Notes: generated from the letters alone by a model not told the origin. A stretch of DNA of 64,000 nucleotides from Granulosicoccus sp963833195 (GCA_963833195.1 CAWHXF010000027.1:2604001-2668000), one strand, 5' to 3'. Counted from the first letter of the stretch, positions 25,446 through 34,557 are shown. Made by a program: numbers and translations.

Positions 25446-26468
25446 GTGACCCGCAACGCACTCTACGGGCTGCGCGCCCCGTATCCCGGCTCCCGCCCGC
25501 GGCGCTCGCGCGCCACCGAGTTCGGGCGGAACCTCGTGCGCGAGCACGCGCTCGACGCCGCCTTCCTGATCCAGCCGTACTTCGTCGTCGAGGGCGAGGC
25601 GCGGCGCGAGCCGGTGGCTTCCATGCCCGGCGTGGACCGGCTCTCCGTCGACCTGCTGGTCGAGGCCGCGGGCGGCGTGCACGCGCTAGGGGTGCCGGCC
25701 GTGGTGCTCTTTCCCGTGACGGACGATGCGGCGAAGACGCCCGACTGCAGCGGCGCCTGGGACCCGGACGGGCTCGCGCAACGCGCCATCGCCGCGCTGA
25801 AGGCGGCGCACCCGACGCTCGGCGTGATCACGGACGTGGCGCTCGACCCCTACTCGCCGCACGGCCACGACGGGCTGATGGACGACGCGGGCTACATCGT
25901 CAACGACGAGACGGTGGATGCCCTCGTGCGCCAGGCCCTGTCCCACGCGGCCGCGGGCGCGGACATCGTCGCCCCGTCGGACATGATGGACGGGCGCGTG
26001 GGCGCGATCCGCGAGGCGCTGGAGGCGGCCGATCATCGCAACACGATGATCCTGTCCTACGCGGCGAAGTACGCGTCGAGCTTCTACGGCCCGTTCAAGG
26101 AAGCGGTCGGCGCGGCGGCCGCGTTCGGCAAGAGCAACAAGAAGTCCTACCAGATGGATCCCGCCAACGGCGACGAGGCCATGCACGAGATCGCCGCCGA
26201 CCTGCAGGAAGGGGCCGACCTCATCATGGTCAAGCCCGGACTGCCCTACCTCGACATCTGCCGACGCGCGAAGGACACCTTCGGCGTGCCCACGTTCGCG
26301 TATCACGTGAGCGGCGAGTACGCGATGGCGAAGGCCGCGTCGGCGGCGGGCTGGATCGACGAGCGCGCGACGGTGATGGAGACGATGATGTCGTTCCGCC
26401 GCGCGGGCTGCGACGGCGTGCTGACCTACTACGCGGGCGACGTCGCGCGCTGGCTGGCGGAGGGCTGA
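25446..26468 (+). CDS. hemB: Delta-aminolevulinic acid dehydratase (porphobilinogen synthase)
   Basis: 340 residues from GTG 25446. It condenses two 5-aminolevulinate molecules to porphobilinogen for haem. Both active-site lysines are present, Lys208 in SYAAKYASSFYGPFKEA and Lys263 (Schiff base) in MVKPGLPYLD. The metal segment reads DVALDPYSPHGHDG (130-143) with Ala/Asp where zinc enzymes have cysteines, so this is a Mg2+-dependent type like that of Pseudomonas. The first ten residues before RRLRR-like text are uncertain; earlier in-frame sequence lacks family resemblance. Confidence 0.94.
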   Translation: MTRNALYGLRAPYPGSRPRRSRATEFGRNLVREHALDAAFLIQPYFVVEGEARREPVASMPGVDRLSVDLLVEAAGGVHALGVPAVVLFPVTDDAAKTPDCSGAWDPDGLAQRAIAALKAAHPTLGVITDVALDPYSPHGHDGLMDDAGYIVNDETVDALVRQALSHAAAGADIVAPSDMMDGRVGAIREALEAADHRNTMILSYAAKYASSFYGPFKEAVGAAAAFGKSNKKSYQMDPANGDEAMHEIAADLQEGADLIMVKPGLPYLDICRRAKDTFGVPTFAYHVSGEYAMAKAASAAGWIDERATVMETMMSFRRAGCDGVLTYYAGDVARWLAEG

Positions 26469-26474
26469 GCCCGT

Positions 26475-26906
26475 ATGGGCCGGCCGTGGTGGTCGGACCC
26501 GCGCTACGCGGCGCTCGCCATCGCCGGCCCGCTCGTGTGGATGGCGCTCGCCGTCGCGCTCGTGCCGACGCCCGCCGCACTGCCGGCCCCGGCGATACTG
26601 CTGCGCGGCGTGCTCGTCGCCCCGGTGCTCGAGGAGCTGGTCTTCCGGGGCCTGCTCCAGCGCGCCCTGCTCGAGCGCTCCGCGCTCGCGCGGACCTTCG
26701 CGGGCATCAGCGGCGCGAACGCGCTGGCATCGCTCGCCTTCGCGGCGGCTCACCTGTGGTCGCAACCGCCGCTCGCGGCGGCCGCGGTGCTGGTGCCGTC
26801 GCTGGCCTTCGGCTGGTGCCGCGACCGCTACGCGAGCGTGGTGCCCGGCACGGTGCTGCACGGTTGGTACAACGCCGGTTTCCTGTGGCTGTACGCGCCG
26901 GTCTGA
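26475..26906 (+). CDS. mrtJ: JDVT-CTERM-type CAAX intramembrane protease (MrtJ-like)
   Basis: 143 residues with about four hydrophobic helices. The CPBP/CAAX protease motifs are in order: APVLEELVFRGLLQ (EExxxR), LAFAAAHLW (xxxH), and VLHGWYNAGF (HxxxN). The protein is much shorter than ordinary CAAX proteases and its spacing matches the MrtJ subfamily, which processes proteins with a C-terminal JDVT-CTERM sorting tail in the inner membrane. It starts 6 bp after hemB, so probably co-transcribed. No JDVT-CTERM substrate was recognised in this window. A general CPBP protease is the fallback call. Confidence 0.72.
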   Translation: MGRPWWSDPRYAALAIAGPLVWMALAVALVPTPAALPAPAILLRGVLVAPVLEELVFRGLLQRALLERSALARTFAGISGANALASLAFAAAHLWSQPPLAAAAVLVPSLAFGWCRDRYASVVPGTVLHGWYNAGFLWLYAPV

Positions 26907-26940
26907 GCCACGCGCGACCGCCCGGGCGTCGCCGCGTAAA

Positions 26941-28539
26941 TCAGTGCAGGAAGTGCCGCGTCCCGGTGAACACCATGGCGATGTCGTGCTCGTCCGCGGC
27001 CGCCACGACCTCGTCGTCGCGCATCGACCCCCCGGGCTGGATGACGGCGACGATGCCCGCCTCGGCGGCGTTGTCCAGACCGTCGCGGAACGGGAAGAAC
27101 GCGTCCGAGGCCATGACCGCACCCGCTGTGGGCAGGCCTGCGTCCGCGGCCTTGATGGCCGCGATGCGCGCGGAGTAGACGCGGCTCATCTGGCCGGCGC
27201 CCACGCCCACCGTCGCGCCGTCGCGCGCGTACACGATGGCGTTCGACTTCACGTGCTTCGCGACGTGCCAGGCGAACAGGCAATCGGCCACCTGGCCGGG
27301 CGTCGGTGCGCGCCGCGTGACCGTGCGCAGCGCATCGGCGCCCGTGACGCGCAGGTCGGGGTCCTGGACCAGCAGCCCGCCGGACACCGCGTGCAGGCGC
27401 GGACCCGGGCGCCCGTCACCGTCGAGCGCCCCGACGGCCAGCACGCGCACGTTGGGCTTCGCGGCGAAGGCGGCGAGCGCATCGTCGTCGTAGCCCGGCG
27501 CGATCACCACCTCGACGAACTGGCGCTCCACCAGCGTGCGGGCGGTACCCGCGTCGAGCGCTTCGTTGAACGCGACGATGCCGCCGAAGGCGGACGTCGG
27601 ATCGGTGCGGTACGCCAGCTCGTAGGCCTCGACGAGCGTGCCGGCCCGGCCTACGCCGCAGGGGTTGGCGTGCTTGACGATGGTGCAGGCCGGGCCCGAC
27701 AGCCCGCGCACGCACGCGAGCGCCGCGTCCGCATCGGCCAGGTTGTTGTAGGACAACGGCTTGCCCTGCACCACCCGGGCTCCGGCCAGCGTGCCGTCGG
27801 GCGAGTCGGCGGCGTCGGCGGCGCGCGGGCTTCGGTAGAACGCCGCGCGCTGGTGCGGGTTCTCGCCGTAGCGCAAGTCCGACACCTTGTCGAAGCGCGG
27901 CGCGAAACGCTCGGGCAAGGGCTCGGCAGCGCTCCGCTCGCCTCCCTCGGGCGCGGTCAGCATCGCCCCGAAGTGCGCGGCGATGGCGGCATCGTAGCCG
28001 GCGGTGTGCGCGAAGGCCTTCACGGCCAGCCGGAAGCGCAAGCCGTCGAGATCCGCATCGCTCGCACCCGTGAGCGCACGGATGGCCTCGGCGTAGTCGT
28101 CGGGATCGGTCAGCACGCCGACCGAGGCGTGGTTCTTCGCCGCGGAGCGCACCATGGCGGGTCCGCCGATGTCGATGTTCTCGACGGCCTCGTCGAAGCT
28201 GGCGTCGCCCGAGGCGACGGTCGCCTCGAACGGGTAGAGGTTGACGACCACCCAGTCGATCGGCGCGATGCCGTGCTCGAGCATCACCGGCTCGTCGATG
28301 CCGCGGCGCGCGAGGATACCGCCGTGCACGCGCGGGTGCAGCGTCTTGACGCGGCCCTGCATCATCTCGGGCATGCCGGTGTGCTCGGCCACCTCGACGA
28401 CCTCGAGGCCGGCATCGCGCAGCCGGCTCGCGGTGCCTCCGGTGGACAGCAGCGCGTAGCCCGCCGCCGCCAGGGCGCGCGCGAGCTCCTCGATACCGCG
28501 CTTGTCCGAGACGCTCAGCAGCGCGGCGGGTCGGTTCAT
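26941..28539 (-). CDS. purH: Bifunctional AICAR transformylase / IMP cyclohydrolase
   Basis: 532 residues if translated from ATG 28539; an ATG at 28560 would add seven residues and overlap fis by 11 bp. Last two steps of de novo purine synthesis. The N-terminal cyclohydrolase (MGS-like) domain has LLSVSDKRGI, LLSTGGTA, and KTLHPRVHGGILARR; the transformylase has the IVKHANPCGVG motif, NPTSAFGG-type text (DPTSAFGGIVAFN) and SDAFFPFRDG, ending with MVFTGTRHFLH. Length fits the family. It is the last gene of the aroQ-to-purH directon, convergent with hemB-mrtJ. Confidence 0.97.
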   Translation of the reverse strand: MNRPAALLSVSDKRGIEELARALAAAGYALLSTGGTASRLRDAGLEVVEVAEHTGMPEMMQGRVKTLHPRVHGGILARRGIDEPVMLEHGIAPIDWVVVNLYPFEATVASGDASFDEAVENIDIGGPAMVRSAAKNHASVGVLTDPDDYAEAIRALTGASDADLDGLRFRLAVKAFAHTAGYDAAIAAHFGAMLTAPEGGERSAAEPLPERFAPRFDKVSDLRYGENPHQRAAFYRSPRAADAADSPDGTLAGARVVQGKPLSYNNLADADAALACVRGLSGPACTIVKHANPCGVGRAGTLVEAYELAYRTDPTSAFGGIVAFNEALDAGTARTLVERQFVEVVIAPGYDDDALAAFAAKPNVRVLAVGALDGDGRPGPRLHAVSGGLLVQDPDLRVTGADALRTVTRRAPTPGQVADCLFAWHVAKHVKSNAIVYARDGATVGVGAGQMSRVYSARIAAIKAADAGLPTAGAVMASDAFFPFRDGLDNAAEAGIVAVIQPGGSMRDDEVVAAADEHDIAMVFTGTRHFLH

Positions 28540-28549
28540 GGGCAAGTGC

Positions 28550-28831
28550 TCATCGTTCATGCAGTTTGGCGAGACGGCCGCGCAGCGTGCCGCGGCTGAT
28601 GCCGAGCCAGCTCGCGGCCTTGCTCTGGTTGCCGCCGCAGGCGTCCATCACGGTCATCAGCAGCGAGGATTCGGCCTGCTGCATCACGAGTCGGTACAGC
28701 TCCTTCGGGGCCTCTTCGCCCAGCAGGTCGAAGTGGCGCCGAAGCTCGTCCCCCACGCAGCGCTCGATGGGCGTGCCGCGCGGCGCGGCGCCCCCGTGCG
28801 CACCGGCCGAATCCGGCGGATTCGCGCTCAT
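28550..28831 (-). CDS. fis: DNA-binding protein Fis
   Basis: 93 residues from ATG 28831. The C-terminal helix-turn-helix GNQSKAASWLGISRGTLRGRL is the Fis signature (usual text GNQTRAAxxLGINRGTLRKKL). The N-terminal part is longer in P/G and lacks the usual beta-hairpin text. Fis bends DNA and regulates rRNA, supercoiling and growth-phase genes. It follows dusB by 13 bp, the same order as in most gammaproteobacteria. Confidence 0.92.
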   Translation of the reverse strand: MSANPPDSAGAHGGAAPRGTPIERCVGDELRRHFDLLGEEAPKELYRLVMQQAESSLLMTVMDACGGNQSKAASWLGISRGTLRGRLAKLHER

Positions 28832-28844
28832 CGGCAGAGGTCGC

Positions 28845-29915
28845 TCAGGCCGCATCGGCGACCGGGGCGCCGAGAGCACCGGGTGCGCCGGAATCGCCGG
28901 AGTCGAGCCCCTCGAAGAAGCGATCGATCTGGCGCAGCTGCTCCGGCGCGTCCACCGCCTCGTTCGCGGCGGCCCGCAGCCGCGCGGCATCGCGGAAGCC
29001 GCGGCAGTACCACGCCACGTGCTTGCGCGCGATGCGCACGCCGCGCACCTCGCCGTACAGCGCGTGGCAGCCGGCCACCTGCTCGACGAGGGCGGCGTGC
29101 ACCTCGTCGGCGCGCGGCGGCGGGGGCGCGGGCCTGCCCTCGAGCGCCGCCAGCACGTCGCGGAACACGAAGGGATTGCCCTGCGCGGCGCGCCCGATCA
29201 TCACCCCGGCCGCTCCGGTGGCGGCCAGCACGGCGAGCGCCTTCGCGCCGTCCTGGATGTCGCCGTTGGCGATCACCGGGATGTCCACCGCATCCGCGAT
29301 GGCGGCGATGGTGTCGTATTCGGCCTCGCCCGCGAAGCGATCGGCGCGCGTGCGGCCGTGCACGGCGAGACAGGCGATGCCTTCGGCCTGCGCGATGCGG
29401 GCGATGTCGACGCCGTTGCGGTGCTCGCGGTCCGGACCGGTGCGGATCTTCAGCGTCACCGGCACGTCCACGGCCGCCACCGTGGCGGCGAGGATGCGGC
29501 GCACGCGCGCGGGGTCCGCGAGCAGCGCCGAGCCCGCCGCGCGGTTGCAGACCTTCTTGGCCGGACACCCCATGTTGATGTCGATGACGCGGGCGCCGAG
29601 GCGCACGTTCAACGCGGCCGCCTCGGCCATGCGCTCGGGCTCGCTGCCGGCGATCTGCACCGCGTGCACGAGCGCACCGTCGGCCGGCGCGATGCGGTGA
29701 CGGGTCTTCGCCGTCGCGTGCAGCAGCGTGTCGCTGGAGATCATCTCGGAGGCGGCCCAGGCGACGCCCTCGCGCGCGCACAGCTTGCGGAACGGGCGAT
29801 CGGTCACGCCCGCCATGGGCGCGAGAAACACGTTGTTGCGGAGCCGGTGCTCGCCGATCTCGATCGTGCGGGAAGGTGACACTGCCTGTCGCGGGACCTG
29901 TCGCGGGCCCGCCAT
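28845..29915 (-). CDS. dusB: tRNA-dihydrouridine synthase B
   Basis: 356 residues from ATG 29915. FMN-dependent reduction of uridine in tRNA. The TIM-barrel motifs are complete: FLAPMAGVTDRPFRKL, SEMISSDTLLH, VIDINMGCPAKKVCNRAAGSALL with the catalytic cysteine, VTLKIRTG, LAVHGRTRADRF and PVIANGDIQD, plus MIGRAAQGNPF. The C-terminal helical domain (RKHVAWYCRGF) contacts tRNA. The last 15 residues are a low-complexity G/A/P tail. Located between the zinc-ribbon gene and fis, the usual dusB-fis order. Confidence 0.96.
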   Translation of the reverse strand: MAGPRQVPRQAVSPSRTIEIGEHRLRNNVFLAPMAGVTDRPFRKLCAREGVAWAASEMISSDTLLHATAKTRHRIAPADGALVHAVQIAGSEPERMAEAAALNVRLGARVIDINMGCPAKKVCNRAAGSALLADPARVRRILAATVAAVDVPVTLKIRTGPDREHRNGVDIARIAQAEGIACLAVHGRTRADRFAGEAEYDTIAAIADAVDIPVIANGDIQDGAKALAVLAATGAAGVMIGRAAQGNPFVFRDVLAALEGRPAPPPPRADEVHAALVEQVAGCHALYGEVRGVRIARKHVAWYCRGFRDAARLRAAANEAVDAPEQLRQIDRFFEGLDSGDSGAPGALGAPVADAA

Positions 29916-29929
29916 GGTAACTCCAGTGG

Positions 29930-31453
29930 TCAGGACTCCCTGAATTCCACCGTGAACGAGGAGGCGTCCTCGCCCGGATCGGTCACCTCGAGACTGATGT
30001 CGAGCAGCGCGCCGGCGGCCAGGGTCGCGGCGGCCGGCGCCGAGCCCCCGGCGGGCGCTCCCTCGGGTCGATCGTCGTTCGGGACGCGGGACAGGTATTC
30101 CTCGGGCCTGAACGCGCGGCGCGCCACGAGCCTGCCGCTCGGGTCCGACAACTGGACGACCAGCACCGGGTACGGCTGCTCGAAGGGCGCCTCGTTCCTG
30201 AAGGCGACGTCGATGACGAGCGCGTCGTCGATGCTGGGGTGCGAGAACATCTCGCGCCTGACCATGCGCAGCCGCTCGATGGCCGCGAGCGCCGGCACCT
30301 CGCACCCCGTGATCCGACACCAGGCCACCCATACCGGTCGCACGAACGGGTCTCGGCCCGGCGCCTCGCGCACCCGGTAGCCGTGCAGCCCGGCCAGGAG
30401 CACGCCGAGCGTCAGCACCATCAGCACCACGGGCCAGCGCCTGCGCCGCGCGGGGGCGGCGTCCAGCTCCAGATCGATCGGCGCGGCACCGAGCTCGACG
30501 AGCACGTCGCCCGATTCCCCGGGTGCGCCGACGGCCTCGGCGGCGCCCGGAGCGGGCGCCATGTGCGCCGCTTCGGAGGCGCCGCGACGCGTGGCCGCAT
30601 CGAAGGCCCCGACATCGACGCGCGCGGGAGCGGCATGCGAAGCCGCGGTGGCAGCCGGCACGGCGCCGTGCGCCGGCGCCGGCCCCGACGGACTCTCGGC
30701 GGGCACCGGGTCGCGGTACTTGAAGGCGAGCGGCTCGCGCGGGCCGCTCGGACCCACCTCCTCCAGCTTGCCTCGAAGCTCCGTGGGCAGCCCCGGCGTG
30801 CGCACCGTGACGGGCAGGACGCCGGCATCGATGGTCGCGTCGTTGACGAACAAAGTGTCGCTGAAGGTCTCGTCCTGCTCGAGCGCCACCGAGTCGAAGT
30901 CGAAGTCCGGCGTATCGCGGGTCTGGTCGAAATAGGCCACGTCCGGCAGGTCCGCGTCCTCGCTGAACAGATCGAAGTCGGAGTACGTGACGTCGAGCTC
31001 GCTCGACTCGCCGGTGGCGGCGTCCCGATACGCGCTGGCCGCCCGACCGCCCGACAGCACCGTCGCGCTTCCGGCCCCGACGGCCTCCGCCACCGCGCCG
31101 GCGTCCGCGCGCGTCCCGCCGCCGGACTGGTCGCCGGACTGGTCGCCGGACTGGCCACCGGACTGGTCGCCGGTATGGCCACCCTGGCGCACGTCCCTCT
31201 CGTCGTCGGCGGCCTCGTCCGCACCGAAGCGATCGGCGGAACCCGCTTCGGAGCGGGAGTCGGCGTTCCCGGAGCGCTCGCCGCCGGGCAGCAGGTTGGC
31301 GCGCGCGTCGAAGATCGCGAAGCATTCGCCGCAGCGCACGCGCGTGTCGCTCGACACCAGCAACTCGGGCGCGACCTCGAAGATCGTGCCGCACGTGGCA
31401 CAGCACGTCTGCGGGCTCGGTCCGAGGTCTTCGGCGGAGCGGGAGGGGGCCAT
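29930..31453 (-). CDS. Zinc-ribbon DUF3426 membrane protein
   Basis: 507 residues. An N-terminal MJ0042-type zinc finger has two CxxC pairs, CATC (19-22) and CGEC, with EVAPELL and IFDARANLLP between and after. A long acidic, low-complexity region follows (with GDQSG repeats), then one membrane helix (RWPVVLMVLTLGVLLAGLH, about 350) and the C-terminal DUF3426 domain (IDDALVIDVAFRNEAPFEQPYPVLVVQLSD and VARRAFRPEEYL). In gammaproteobacteria this gene sits between prmA and dusB, as here. It is longer than usual mainly through the linker. Role unknown; a cytoplasmic metal-binding head with a periplasmic beta domain is likely. Confidence 0.86.
   Translation of the reverse strand: MAPSRSAEDLGPSPQTCCATCGTIFEVAPELLVSSDTRVRCGECFAIFDARANLLPGGERSGNADSRSEAGSADRFGADEAADDERDVRQGGHTGDQSGGQSGDQSGDQSGGGTRADAGAVAEAVGAGSATVLSGGRAASAYRDAATGESSELDVTYSDFDLFSEDADLPDVAYFDQTRDTPDFDFDSVALEQDETFSDTLFVNDATIDAGVLPVTVRTPGLPTELRGKLEEVGPSGPREPLAFKYRDPVPAESPSGPAPAHGAVPAATAASHAAPARVDVGAFDAATRRGASEAAHMAPAPGAAEAVGAPGESGDVLVELGAAPIDLELDAAPARRRRWPVVLMVLTLGVLLAGLHGYRVREAPGRDPFVRPVWVAWCRITGCEVPALAAIERLRMVRREMFSHPSIDDALVIDVAFRNEAPFEQPYPVLVVQLSDPSGRLVARRAFRPEEYLSRVPNDDRPEGAPAGGSAPAAATLAAGALLDISLEVTDPGEDASSFTVEFRES
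31122..31175. repeat. 12-bp tandem repeat inside the DUF3426 gene
   Basis: A unit close to ccggactggtcg occurs about four and a half times in direct order. It encodes the repeated G-D-Q-S tetrapeptide of the acidic linker, and small copy differences are visible (ccaccg for tcgccg). Such repeats are prone to length change. Confidence 0.75.
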
Positions 31454-31485
31454 GACGTCGGGAAGGGTCCGCGCGGCGTGCGCTG

Positions 31486-32541
31486 CTAGGTGACGGCGCC
31501 CGGCGACCGCTGCGGGCGGCGCGTGGCGGTCAGCAGGGCCCAGCCGTCGCGCGACACGTCCGGTTCGAACTCGAACGCCGGAGTGTAGCGCAGCCTCAGC
31601 GCCTCGCTCTGGCCCGTCAGCACGCCGGACATGACGAGCGCTCCGCCCGGCTTCACCAGCCGGCCGAGCGTCGGCGCCAGGGCCGCGAGCGGCCCTTGCA
31701 GGATGTTCGCGACGAGCACGTCGGCGGCCCGGGCGCCGTCCAGCATGTCGGGGAGCCCGACGTCGAGCCGATCGGCGACGCCGTTGGCGCGCGCGTTCGC
31801 GAGCGTCGCCTCGAGCGCCTGCGGGTCGATGTCGACGGCCCGCACGCGCTCCGCGCCCAGCAGCAGCGCCGCGATGCCGAGCACGCCGGAGCCGCAGCCG
31901 TAGTCGATCAGCGTGCGGCCCGCGAAGGGAGTGGAGGTGCGTCGCGTATCCCGGCCCAGCCACTCCAGGCATTGCGCGGTGGTGGCATGCGTGCCCGTGC
32001 CGAACGCGAGTCCGGGGTCCAGCGCCAGGACGACGTCATCGGGGGCGATGAGCGCGCCGTCGGGCCGCGCGAGATGGTGCGGCGACACGACGAAGCGCGG
32101 CCCGAAACGCATCGGTCGGAAGTCCTCCATCCACACGCGCTCCCAGGCGGCGTCCGCGAGGGTGCGCAGCGCGACGACGGGCACGGGATCGAGCCGCACG
32201 TCGGCGGCGGCCGCGGCGAGCGCCGCGCGCACGTCCTCGGCACGGCTGCCCTGCGCGAAGAGCGCGACCAGGGCGACCTTGCGCCACAGAGGCGTCTCGC
32301 CGGGCGCCGGCTCGAGCACGGCGTGCGCCAGCGTGGCGGCGGTGTCCGTGGCGGCGGTGTCCATGGCGGTGGCGCGCGACCCGGCGAACGCACCGCCGGG
32401 CGCGAGCGCCTCGGCGTCGAGCGCGGTCACCGACAGGGCACCGGCCTCGGTCAGCCAGTCCTCGAGCCGTTCGACGGCGGCCTCGTCCGCGCCGGCGGGC
32501 GCATCGACGCGCACCTCGAGCCAGTCGTCGCTCGCCGGCAC
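31486..32541 (-). CDS. prmA: Ribosomal protein L11 methyltransferase
   Basis: 351 residues. It tri-methylates ribosomal protein L11 with AdoMet. Key motifs: LDPGLAFGTGTHATT (about 174-188) and the AdoMet loop IDYGCGSGVLGIAALLLGA, followed by VDIDPQALEATLANARANG, VANILQGPL (the NPPF-like position) and LVKPGGALVMSGVL. The N-terminal substrate-recognition domain (WLEVRVDAPAGADEAAVERLEDWL) is present with an alanine/threonine-rich insert near residue 60. It starts 4 bp from the accC stop, so it is in the acc operon. Confidence 0.95.
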   Translation of the reverse strand: MPASDDWLEVRVDAPAGADEAAVERLEDWLTEAGALSVTALDAEALAPGGAFAGSRATAMDTAATDTAATLAHAVLEPAPGETPLWRKVALVALFAQGSRAEDVRAALAAAAADVRLDPVPVVALRTLADAAWERVWMEDFRPMRFGPRFVVSPHHLARPDGALIAPDDVVLALDPGLAFGTGTHATTAQCLEWLGRDTRRTSTPFAGRTLIDYGCGSGVLGIAALLLGAERVRAVDIDPQALEATLANARANGVADRLDVGLPDMLDGARAADVLVANILQGPLAALAPTLGRLVKPGGALVMSGVLTGQSEALRLRYTPAFEFEPDVSRDGWALLTATRRPQRSPGAVT

Positions 32542-32545
32542 GGGC

Positions 32546-33910
32546 TCAGGCCAGGCCGAGCTTGCGCTCGAGGTAGTGGATGTCGGTGCCGCCCGCCATG
32601 AAGGCCTCGTCGTTGAAGATGTCGATGTGCAGCGGGATGTTGGTGCGGATACCGTCGATGAACGCCTCCGACAGCGCCCCGCGCATGCGCGCCATGGCCG
32701 AGTGGCGCTGGTTCGCGCCGACCACGAACTTCGCGATCATGGAATCGTAGTACGGGGGCACGACGTAGCCGTTGTACACGTGCGTCTCGATGCGCACGCC
32801 GAGGCCACCGGGCTGGTGGAACTGCTCGATGCGGCCGGGCGAGGGCATGAACGTCACCGGGTCCTCGGCGTTGATGCGGCACTCGAACGCGTGGCCGTTG
32901 ATGCGGATGTCCTCCTGCTTCCAGCGCAAGGGGCGTCCTTCGGCCGCGAACACCTGCTCCTTCACGATGTCGACGCCCGTGACCATCTCGGTGACCGGGT
33001 GCTCGACCTGCACGCGCGTGTTCATCTCGATGAAGTAGAACTCGCCGTTCTCGTACAGGAACTCGAAGGTGCCGGCGCCGCGGTAGCCGATCCGCTGGCA
33101 GGCGGCGACGCAGCGCGCGCCCATGTCGGCGCGCACCTCGGGCGTGATGCCCGGCGCCGGCGCCTCCTCGACGACCTTCTGATGCCGCCGCTGCATGGAG
33201 CAGTCGCGCTCGCCGAGGTGGATGGCGTTGCCGTGGTGGTCGCAGATGACCTGGAACTCGATGTGCCGCGGGGTCTCGAGGTACTTCTCCATGTACACGA
33301 CCGGGTTGCCGAACGCGACGCGCGCCTCGTTCGAGGTCATCTCGATGGACTCGACGAGCTCTGCGTCCGAGCGCACCACGCGCATGCCGCGCCCGCCGCC
33401 GCCGCCGGCGGCCTTGATGATGATGGGATAGCCGATCTCGTTGGCCATCCGCAGGTTCTCGTCGGCGTCGTCGTCGAGCGGGCCGTCCGAGCCCGGCACG
33501 CAGGGCACGCCCGCGGCCTTCATCTCGCGGATGGCGCTGACCTTGTCGCCCATCAGGCGGATGACGTCGGCGGTGGGCCCGATGAAGCGGAAGCCGCTCG
33601 ATTCCACGCGCTCGGCGAAGTCCGCGTTCTCGGCGAGGAAGCCGTAGCCCGGATGGATGGCGTCGGCGTCCGTGATCTCGGCCGCGGCGATGATCGCGGG
33701 CACGTTCAGGTAGCTCTCGGCGGAAGCCGGGGGGCCGATGCACACGGCCTCGTCGGCGAGCCGGACGTGCTTCAGGTCCCGGTCGGCGGTGGAGTACACG
33801 GCCACGGTGCCGATGCCCAGATCCCGGCAGCAACGCATGATCCGCAGCGCGATCTCGCCGCGATTGGCGATCAATATCTTCTTCAGCGGCCGCTCGGCGT
33901 CCGCCGGCAC
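32546..33910 (-). CDS. accC: Biotin carboxylase subunit of acetyl-CoA carboxylase
   Basis: 454 residues from GTG 33910, chosen as the start nearest the invariant KKILIANRGEIALRI. ATP-dependent carboxylation of biotin on AccB. The ATP-grasp features are complete: YGFLAENADFAERVE, MGDKVSAIREMKAAGVP, IIIKAAGGGGGRGMR (glycine-rich loop), HIEFQVICDHHGNAIHLGERDCS, FIEMNTRVQVEHPVTEMVTG and the DSMIAKFVV end. Length is normal (about 450). An upstream in-frame GTG near 33990 would add 27 low-complexity residues. Order accB-accC, 92 bp apart, as in relatives. Confidence 0.97.
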   Translation of the reverse strand: MPADAERPLKKILIANRGEIALRIMRCCRDLGIGTVAVYSTADRDLKHVRLADEAVCIGPPASAESYLNVPAIIAAAEITDADAIHPGYGFLAENADFAERVESSGFRFIGPTADVIRLMGDKVSAIREMKAAGVPCVPGSDGPLDDDADENLRMANEIGYPIIIKAAGGGGGRGMRVVRSDAELVESIEMTSNEARVAFGNPVVYMEKYLETPRHIEFQVICDHHGNAIHLGERDCSMQRRHQKVVEEAPAPGITPEVRADMGARCVAACQRIGYRGAGTFEFLYENGEFYFIEMNTRVQVEHPVTEMVTGVDIVKEQVFAAEGRPLRWKQEDIRINGHAFECRINAEDPVTFMPSPGRIEQFHQPGGLGVRIETHVYNGYVVPPYYDSMIAKFVVGANQRHSAMARMRGALSEAFIDGIRTNIPLHIDIFNDEAFMAGGTDIHYLERKLGLA

Positions 33911-34002
33911 GCGTGCACCGGTCAGCTGCTGCACCTTGCCACGCGGATCGCCCCGCGCTTCAGCCTGCGCTTCGGTCCCGGCTTCGTCGTCCACGCCTGC
34001 GT

Positions 34003-34485
34003 TCAATCGAGCACCACCAGCGGCTCGCCGTACTCGACGGGCTGGCCGTCGTCCACCAGCACCGCGCGCACGGTGCCGGACTTCTCGGCCTCGATGCGGT
34101 TCATGATCTTCATCGCCTCGATGATGCACAGCGTGTCGCCGGCGGACACGCTCTGGCCGATCTCCACGAACGGCTTCGCGTCCGGACCGGAGGCTCGGTA
34201 GAACGTCCCGACCATGGGCGACTCGACCACCGTGCCCGGAGGCAGGTCGTCCTCGGGCGCGCCGACCGGAGCACCGCCCGAGGCGGCCGCCGACGCCGGA
34301 GCCGGTGGAGGCGCGCCCGGAGGTGGCCCCCACGCCCCCGGTCCCCAGCCGGGGGCCACGGGCGCGGCCGCCGCCGCCCGCCCGCGCGAGATGCGCACCG
34401 AGCCCTCGTTCTCGACGATCTCGATCTCGCTGACGTCGGAGTCCTCGAGCAGCTCGATGAGCTTCTTGATCTTCCTGATGTCCAT
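34003..34485 (-). CDS. accB: Biotin carboxyl carrier protein of acetyl-CoA carboxylase
   Basis: 160 residues. The N-terminal helix (MDIRKIKKLIELLEDSD) is the AccB start, then a P/A/G-rich linker (about 37-83), then the biotinyl domain with VVESPMVGTFYRASGPDAKPF and the attachment site EAMKIMNRIEAE (Lys126). It shuttles carboxyl-biotin between AccC and the carboxyltransferase. Nine consecutive C lie on the coding strand upstream, at 34530-34522. Biotin for it may come from BioY, encoded about 5.6 kb away. Confidence 0.97.
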   Translation of the reverse strand: MDIRKIKKLIELLEDSDVSEIEIVENEGSVRISRGRAAAAAPVAPGWGPGAWGPPPGAPPPAPASAAASGGAPVGAPEDDLPPGTVVESPMVGTFYRASGPDAKPFVEIGQSVSAGDTLCIIEAMKIMNRIEAEKSGTVRAVLVDDGQPVEYGEPLVVLD

Positions 34486-34557
34486 CGATCGGTTCCGGTG
34501 AGACGGGCTACGTGCGTGGGAGGGGGGGGGAAAGCACGCGCGTTGAGCGCGCGCGGT

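Noticed and set aside
26907..26940. Hairpin between convergent mrtJ and purH as a terminator
   Set aside because: The palindrome has almost no loop and a bulge and no T-run.
31122..31175. Short repeats as a possible CRISPR array
   Set aside because: Unit is 12 bp, uninterrupted by spacers and in frame in a gene.
34522..34530. Run of nine G before accB as a phase-variation tract
   Set aside because: It is in a leader, not a coding frame, of an essential gene; no evidence that length changes expression.
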